From Bugula neritina (lineage: Eukaryota; Bryozoa; Gymnolaemata; Cheilostomatida; Bugulidae): DNA of 64,000 nucleotides. Under the pieces are notes generated by a model. The model worked only from the letters and a program-made list of their open reading frames with translations, searched no databases and had not been told where the DNA came from. Numbering within the stretch: the first letter of the stretch is position 1; every line of letters begins with the position of its first letter. The stretch is taken from positions 20,004,628-20,068,627 of the forward strand of contig OZ037767.1 in NCBI GenBank assembly GCA_964035545.1, in the 5' to 3' direction. This document shows, in pieces, positions 34,801 to 64,000 of the stretch. The translations under genes were made by a program, and so were the position numbers.

Positions 34801-37800
34801 TGTGAGCGGTGCCTGTGGTCGAAGGTTTGTCGCCATGTTAGGACAAAACTGGCCTGATGGTAAGCCGACTTATCACAATCCAGAGACAATACTCTGGAAG
34901 GTGATAAAGAGAGATGCAGGTTATCCTGGCCGTCAGTCATCTGTCCTCCGTTAGCCACTGGGAAGGTGTCCCAGGGTTACCGACTCTCACCACTAGGAGG
35001 TGGAGGTACAACCTTTGATGCAAGGATATAGCTGTGATCAGCAGCTATATCAGTTGACTCTAGCTTTATAATGAAAGTTATGTAACTTCTCTTGCACCCA
35101 TTAAGTTTCACAATCTCTGCACAATAATATTGCATAAGTTTTTTGTCTATCATTTGGGACAATGTACAAAATTTGTTAAATGCACATCTTGGTTACTTTG
35201 TGCTCAAATGAAAACTCAGAACTGCTTTAAAAAGATTTGCTTTCGAGTATGTACAATCTCTTTGTGATTACTTTTCATTAGGCACTAAACAGGGAAGAAG
35301 ATTCTATTTCAGTCTTCATAGACATTGGAAAAGTAGATGAGCCAATACACACATCTGTACAAAATTCACTCAATACTATGGATCTGCCTGAATATAATGG
35401 TAAACCTAAGGTATAGATGGCACTCAAGTTGCTTATAAAGAGAGAAATTTGAAGTTACCCAATGACTGCAAATGTCGAAAGTAACTTAAGCATTTTGCAC
35501 TTTTCTTGTAAAAACGCAGCCCTGGCATAGCACATGTATTAAGCAGCGTTATTGATGATGTCTTAAATGGCATGTGATCATGATTGCTGCTCTAGTGCTT
35601 TCGAAATATTGTTGACATTTGTAAGTCCATCATAGCTTTTCTAAAGCCCTTGTCAGAATTCTTACTAGAGATGTGACTATAAATGATTATACTTATAATT
35701 ATGCATTTGTTTAGCAGAAATTGATAGCTCCTAAAACTCGCTTTCTTATATTTCATCTAATTAAGTATAAATAATCTTTTTCTCTGTGTTTCTCCACATT
35801 TTATTGTCTATGCAGTTCACTTTCTTCTTGTCTGTATTTCAAAGAGTAAGTATCTTTCTTTTGATATTGTGTAGATTTAAGCTACCATAATATCTTTATC
35901 TAAATTTGAATATATGACTATATACACTCATCAATCTGCCATGCATCATCTTTTTTCCTGTAGATAGCGGTCTTGCAAAGTTACAAGGCAGATCCAATAT
36001 TGAATGTTAGACCACCAGGCCCCGATTACGCTATTATTTCCGTACAGTATCATGTACAGGATTATAACAGGTAACTCACTGGCACTAAGCTGCAATGTAG
36101 CAGAGGCTTTAGCCAAGAAGGCACAAAATTAGTTTAGCAATTTTGATTTATTTAGCTTAATAGTTTGAAAGTTTTAAACCTACTCTTTTCTTTTAATTTA
36201 GCTACACTTTTTTGAAACTTGACTTGTTTTCGTTGGCTCTTTAACTTCAACTCATCATTGCACCAGACAGTTAGTGCATTTTAATTTACAGGAAATCGTT
36301 ACCGGAAGTCAGACTATACCCTTCAGTAAATGCTCTAGTGACCGACTTGAGTCATGATTCTCATGTACAGAGGGTGGATGTAAACTCTACATTAAACAAG
36401 AGGTACTTCAGAGATGACACCGAATTATTGGTATCTTCTAAGACAATTACTGGTGAAGTCAGTGGGCTGACTAAAATGACAACTAGATTAGCTGATGATG
36501 AAATGGGTAGATTATTTTACAGCGCAGTTGATAAACCAAGTAGTAGGACTAGTGGACCAGCTAGTAGTAGGACTAGTGGGCCAGCTAGTAGTAGGACCAG
36601 TTGGCCAGCTAGCAGTAGGGCTAGTGGGCCAGCTAGTAGTTGGACTAGCGGATCAGCTAGTAGTAGGACCAGTGGACCAGCTAGTAGTAGGGCTAGTGGG
36701 TCAGCTAGTAGTAGAACTAGTGGGCGAGCTAGTAGTAGGACTAGTGGACCTGCTGATATTACGAATCGAGGACTAGATGATATCTGTATCGGTAAAAGTC
36801 AAACCCTTATAAGTGGAAGCAGCAGGGGAAAGGCTCTAATAATTTGTAATAACTTGAAGTTATTAGCTGAGGCCACAGAGCACGACAAAAACATCTCACA
36901 AAGCCGGAAAGAAACTCTGCCAATTGCTCAGAAGGTTCTGGCCGACCATTTGGGGCTTCGTGTAAGTTGATTACTGGTTGCAATGGGATAAATACAGAAC
37001 TTTTTAAAAAACATTCAAACTAGTTACCTGCTTTGATCAAATTAAAAGTAGATGGCTGCATTAATGTGGCTAGTTATTGTCCACAGCATTTCTTTTTTAT
37101 TATTGTCAAGTGAAATAAGTGGTTATTGGGATTCTAACTTTGTCCTATTTTTTACAGGTGGAAGTCAAACAAGATTTGACAGCTCAAGAAATTCTCAGTT
37201 CAATTTTAAGTTTCTGTGACTCAAATAAACACGGATTGATGGCTGCTTTAGTTATTCTATCTCATGGTAAAGACGGGATGATTTATGGCAGCGATAAAAC
37301 GTCTAACTGTTCTATCCAGGATGTGATAAATTCATTTAACTCAGGATATGTAAAAGACATTCCAAAGGTAGGCGGTACTACCATAGTTTTGTGTGTACTA
37401 AATCAGTAGTTCACCGTTTACTTTCTAATAAATAATCTCTAGTTGTTGTGTTTAGTTTAAACTAGGTTTGTGCCTAATCGATGCGGTCTGGAGTATTCCC
37501 CTTGGGTCAATATGGTTTCCTGTTGTGCGTTTTAGTTGATGTTCCTGTGCTGCTGCAGAGGAGACATCTCTGCTATATACAACAGGGCTCCTCACAGCTT
37601 CGAGTCTAGTAACGAGTTTCCCTGGCCAGACAATGAGGTGAAACTTCTATATAAGCCAGCAGAGCATCCACTACCTACCTCAGAGAGAGGCCAGGAATGG
37701 AGTAGACAGACCCTCTCACCTCTCCAGCTTCCTCTGAACTGTTATGTGTGTTTCACCACTTTACCTGATAGCAGGTATGCCCTGCTTGTTTCATAACATC

Positions 37801-38285
37801 TGAATAAACAGCCTGACTTAAACTTGTATATTTGATTTTACTTTCAGCCCTTTTGGGTAGTCAAATTTTGAGCTAAAGTCAAGCTTACTTGTTGGAAGAA
37901 AGTTATTTGGGTTGATTTTTGTATGACTTGTACCTTTTCTTATTATTCAAAGATGTTTTCTTTCAATTTTAGATCTAAAGCTGGTAAGTTTTTCAAGTAC
38001 TTTTCTGATCATCTCTCTCAACTCACCACATGTGAATCTCATCAAGTGACTGCAAAGGAAGGCAGAACCAACACATCAACAGCTCACTTTCCATCTGACA
38101 TGTCTCATGGTGGGCTTTCAGTTACTCGCTCAGTTGTTCACAGAGTAGAGCTGGTGGATTTGCTCACTGATGCAGCTGGAATACTCAGAGAAAATTCACA
38201 GTCCAAACAATGCTTTAATTTGTGTTACGCTATCAACAAAAACAGTAAAGCCATTGTGGTTGATATCCTACCTTCTGCTATGTAG
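29942..38285 (+). CDS. Ankyrin-repeat caspase, eight-exon gene
   Basis: Exons at 29942-31819, 35282-35410, 35816-35845, 35964-36070, 36292-36961, 37158-37367, 37536-37774 and 37973-38285 all have GT-AG borders and matching phases, giving 1,191 residues. The product has about 14 ankyrin-type repeats (residues 1-520), a helical/unknown region, a Ser/Arg tandem-repeat linker (about 795-875) and a caspase domain (about 893-1191) with catalytic His974 in ILSHG and Cys1015 in CCCRG. Caspases are cytosolic cysteine proteases cutting after Asp; ankyrin repeats bind proteins. A role as a scaffolded death or immune protease is inferred. The first repeat is incomplete and an acceptor-like sequence precedes the ATG, so an upstream exon may exist. 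Intron 1 carries nested R2-like elements. Confidence 0.85.
32083..32500 (-). mobile_element. R2-like LINE (outer element), resumed RT part, 3'-truncated
   Basis: The frame resumes as HLEAQHVYNELLQPITPTEI and continues with KNKGFPGLDGYTWKDLKK, GITKLIPKVIGTTDPGEF and RPITVTATFRRLYH. Near QKGLKK a frameshift occurs, and the other frame reads GDGLYFNTKLLQKTIDAW before homology is lost near 32090. It matches the inner element without being identical, so the two are different copies or subfamilies. The 3' half is missing here as well. Confidence 0.8.
32501..33954 (-). mobile_element. R2-like LINE inserted in another R2-like LINE, long open frame
   Basis: An uninterrupted 469-codon frame (33914-32505) carries a Cys-rich leader, a C2H2 finger (CVICKSAYGKLAGLSQHLRR then H), a Myb-like segment (VRWTNGMLIQLAREEVQLEK, HTIEAIKGVRNK), and RT blocks AEAYWEGLLGRG, VKNKGAPGPDGFTWKKLK, CEGRTTLVPKVV, QRQKGFRKGDGIFMN and GRNLRVAVIDLR. 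The frame leaves homology exactly where motif A should continue (KAFDS) and ends 8 codons later in the host element. No RT catalytic aspartates beyond motif A's first, no knuckle and no endonuclease are present. About 45 bases of 5' UTR remain. Confidence 0.85.
33955..35006 (-). mobile_element. R2-like LINE (outer element of a nested pair), 5' part
   Basis: This copy lies in intron 1 of the ankyrin-caspase gene, on the opposite strand. It starts with an HDV-like ribozyme core and a 5' UTR of about 110 bases. An ORF from 34836 follows with CESCGQFTCSVCKHTFGKQA and GLSLHLRRAH (C2H2 finger). In other frames come INQRIQTKLPMYTIEQIKGV (Myb-like, 34283-34555) and FIDEVFESNFPSKG to AEAYWRNIVILTDD (33955-34269). 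At 33955 it is interrupted by another R2-like element. The protein resumes at 32500. Confidence 0.8.
34945..35006 (-). ncRNA. HDV-like self-cleaving ribozyme at the 5' end of an R2-like element
   Basis: On the minus strand: P2 CCTCC, P3 ACC, loop TCCTAGT, P3' GGT, P1'-like GAGAGTC, GG-TAAC, P4 CTGGG...CCCAG with an eight-base loop, joining GGCTAA with the catalytic C, then P2' GGAGG pairing with CCTCC. This reproduces the nested double pseudoknot order of HDV-like ribozymes, and it lies where R2 elements carry them, about 110 bases before the start codon. The matching 5' strand of P1 (expected GACTCTC-like) is not found upstream, so this copy is probably clipped and inactive. Confidence 0.65.
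35282..36961 (+). CDS. Exons 2-5: linker between ankyrin and caspase parts
   Basis: Four exons (35282-35410, 35816-35845, 35964-36070, 36292-36961). The first encodes a SVFIDIGKVDEP segment. The second is a 30-base microexon (FTFFLSVFQR). The third encodes a PILNVRPPGPDYAIISVQYH segment. The fourth carries the tandem PASSRTSG linker and ends with GKALIICNN...LADHLGLR, the first strand and helix of the caspase fold. Phases are 0, 0, 2 and 0. I cannot assign a domain to the segment between ankyrins and linker; no CARD or death-effector domain is recognisable by eye. Confidence 0.75.
35816..35845 (+). CDS. 30-base microexon, possibly alternative
   Basis: The microexon is bounded by TATGCAG and GTAAGT and encodes ten residues. 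Its neighbours are both in phase 0, so the reading frame survives with or without it. The strong donor and acceptor support it, but without transcript data it could be skipped. Confidence 0.55.
36533..36760 (+). repeat. 24-bp coding minisatellite (PASSRTSG)n
   Basis: About nine copies of a 24-base unit, close to CCAGCTAGTAGTAGGACTAG plus four bases, encode the octapeptide PASSRTSG with variants such as RASG, RTSW and WTSG. The +1-shifted frame is also open through the array and would read repeated VGLVGQLV. Length must change in steps of eight residues, so copy number can vary without breaking the gene. Confidence 0.9.
37158..38285 (+). CDS. Exons 6-8: caspase catalytic domain
   Basis: Exon 6 gives VEVKQDLTAQEILSSILSFC and ALVILSHGKDGMIYGSD, with the catalytic His. 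Exon 7 gives IPK-LMFLCCCRGDIS: the Cys of the family QACRG pentapeptide is kept, but Gln-Ala is replaced by Cys-Cys. It also carries NCYVCFTTLPDSR, the small-subunit strand normally ending in PG..S.R. Exon 8 gives SKAGKFFKYFSDHLSQL and a C-terminal extension longer than usual. The S1-pocket region is divergent (no SWR), so substrate choice may differ. An Asp-rich processing site between the subunits is not obvious. Confidence 0.8.
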
Positions 38286-38981
38286 ATGATATGACATTTT
38301 TTGATATGGAGTAATTTATTTATTTATAATAGGATAGGTTTTGCAATTAGATCGGTGTAGATGTATTTCTATTGTACATTTATAATGTACTTTCGGTAGC
38401 CTATATAAATAGGTATATAAATAACTTTGTTCTTATATTGGAATTTTTAACAATACTCCTTTTCCTATAAATTGTGAAGTGCATCTGAAACTAACTGAAT
38501 AAATTTGATCAGTTGTAATCATTCAGTTTGATGGGCAGGTTGTTTTTCAAGCGATGTTTTCTCTCATCAGTTTCCTGTTGTGTTGGTACCAAAATTAAAA
38601 CTTGCATTTTGATTGACAGTAAAATATATTATGGATATCATTGCAGTAAGAACAACTACAAAATTTGACAGTGGCTCGACCAAAGTGACTTTAGCAGCTA
38701 ATTGCTTACAAAAATAACATTAATTGAAATAACCATGAATATATTATATTATAGCATACTCAGGACATCATCAACTATATCATCAACTATAATAGAGATT
38801 GGTTTCTAGAGTTGTCTAAAGCCTTAGATAAAATTCTGTCATATGTGTGAGCAAAAAATTCATGTTAATAGCATCTAATTACTACTTTATATAATAATGT
38901 TGGGCTCTGTTGCTCATCTCCATAGTTTGCAGTGAATCGGAGCAAGCATTCATTGAGCAGACAATTACTACAAGGTTTATA
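38286..38981. other. Gap between two convergent genes
   Basis: Only 696 bases separate the two stop codons. One AATAAA serves the plus-strand gene. On the minus strand, AATAAATAAAT complementary to about 38312-38325 would end the ARHGEF10 transcript inside the other gene's 3' UTR, so the transcripts may overlap. Confidence 0.45.
38498..38503 (+). promoter_or_regulatory. Polyadenylation signal AATAAA
   Basis: The canonical hexamer lies 213 bases after the stop of the ankyrin-caspase gene, in the gap before the convergent ARHGEF10-like gene. No stronger candidate lies closer. Confidence 0.55.
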
Positions 38982-63691
<24,710 letters not shown>

Positions 63692-63897
63692 GATTTCTGG
63701 TCGACCAACTAATCAGTAATCACATGCCTAAAGAGAATAAGATGGAGACAGTCAGGGATACTTCAACATTCCATCTTTCACTTAAGAGATAACAGTTATT
63801 TTACCTCTTATATGAGGCCGTTTGCATAAGATTTCATTTTAATGTTGAGGTCTCTAAAATTGAAAACACAAATCCAATTAATAAATAGACATCAACA
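63692..63897. promoter_or_regulatory. Candidate bidirectional promoter interval
   Basis: This is the 206-base gap between the ARHGEF10-like start (minus) and the putative divergent exon (plus). No clear TATA box is seen. The call is by position only. Confidence 0.35.
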
Positions 63898-63966
63898 ATG
63901 TCTGGAGCTGACATCTTCGACTTTAGTCAGCGGGGAGACAACTCAAGCAACTCTGAAAATGAACAG
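63898..63966 (+). CDS. Possible first coding exon of a divergent gene
   Basis: An ATG at 63898 opens MSGADIFDFSQRGDNSSNSE, followed by NEQ, and reaches GAACAG|GTTGCT, a usable splice donor in phase 0. The peptide is acidic and Ser/Asn-rich like many N-termini. It lies 206 bases from the oppositely oriented ARHGEF10 start. The window ends 34 bases later, so the rest of the gene is not seen. The product cannot be named. Confidence 0.45.
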
Positions 63967-64000
63967 GTTGCTCACAAAAAGTGAATATAGAAAGTATTCT

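Noticed and set aside
36495-36776. 93-codon frame with repeated VGLVGQLV
   Set aside because: It is the shifted frame of the PASSRTSG repeat. It is open only because the repeat unit is a multiple of three.

Overview
This is an AT-rich, intron-bearing nuclear segment from a metazoan, most likely an invertebrate. It holds two animal-type multi-exon genes with GT-AG introns: an ankyrin-caspase gene, and a RhoGEF of the ARHGEF10 family. Around and inside them are R2-like endonuclease-bearing LINEs, Ty3/gypsy elements, a KDZ (Kyakuja/Dileera/Zisupton) transposase, piggyBac and P-element/THAP9-like fragments, and tRNA-derived SINE-like pieces. I see no rRNA, functional tRNA, operon or CRISPR structure. 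The phylum cannot be fixed from this window; a lophotrochozoan-type genome is only a guess.

Positions 1-29 kb are essentially a graveyard of transposable elements, almost all read on the minus strand: a jockey/CR1-like RT tail, a piggyBac gene split by an R2-like copy, a 5'-truncated R2-like 3' end, a THAP9-like fragment, scattered gypsy gag and integrase pieces, a tandem array of one KDZ fragment (13.9-18.9 kb) broken by further retroelement debris, two different R2-like elements lying head to tail (20.1-26.1 kb), and a decayed gypsy element whose gag is joined directly to RT (26.5-29.2 kb).

Positions 29.9-38.3 kb (+) hold an eight-exon gene whose joined exons read as one 1,191-residue frame. 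It encodes about 14 ankyrin-type repeats, a tandem-repeat Ser/Arg linker and a C-terminal caspase domain with the catalytic His and Cys both present. Its first intron contains one R2-like element inserted in another, and the outer one begins with an HDV-like ribozyme fold.

Positions 39.0-63.7 kb (-) hold a 27-exon ARHGEF10-family gene. My exon models keep frame throughout and give 1,428 residues: an N-terminal region with YDVP repeats, a DH domain, a PH-like domain and a WD40-like beta-propeller closed by the last exon. The two genes converge, with stop codons about 0.7 kb apart. The intron inside the DH domain holds a young non-autonomous gypsy-type LTR element with identical 352-bp LTRs. 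At the right edge a short plus-strand exon starts 206 bp from the ARHGEF10 start codon, which suggests a divergent gene pair sharing a promoter.
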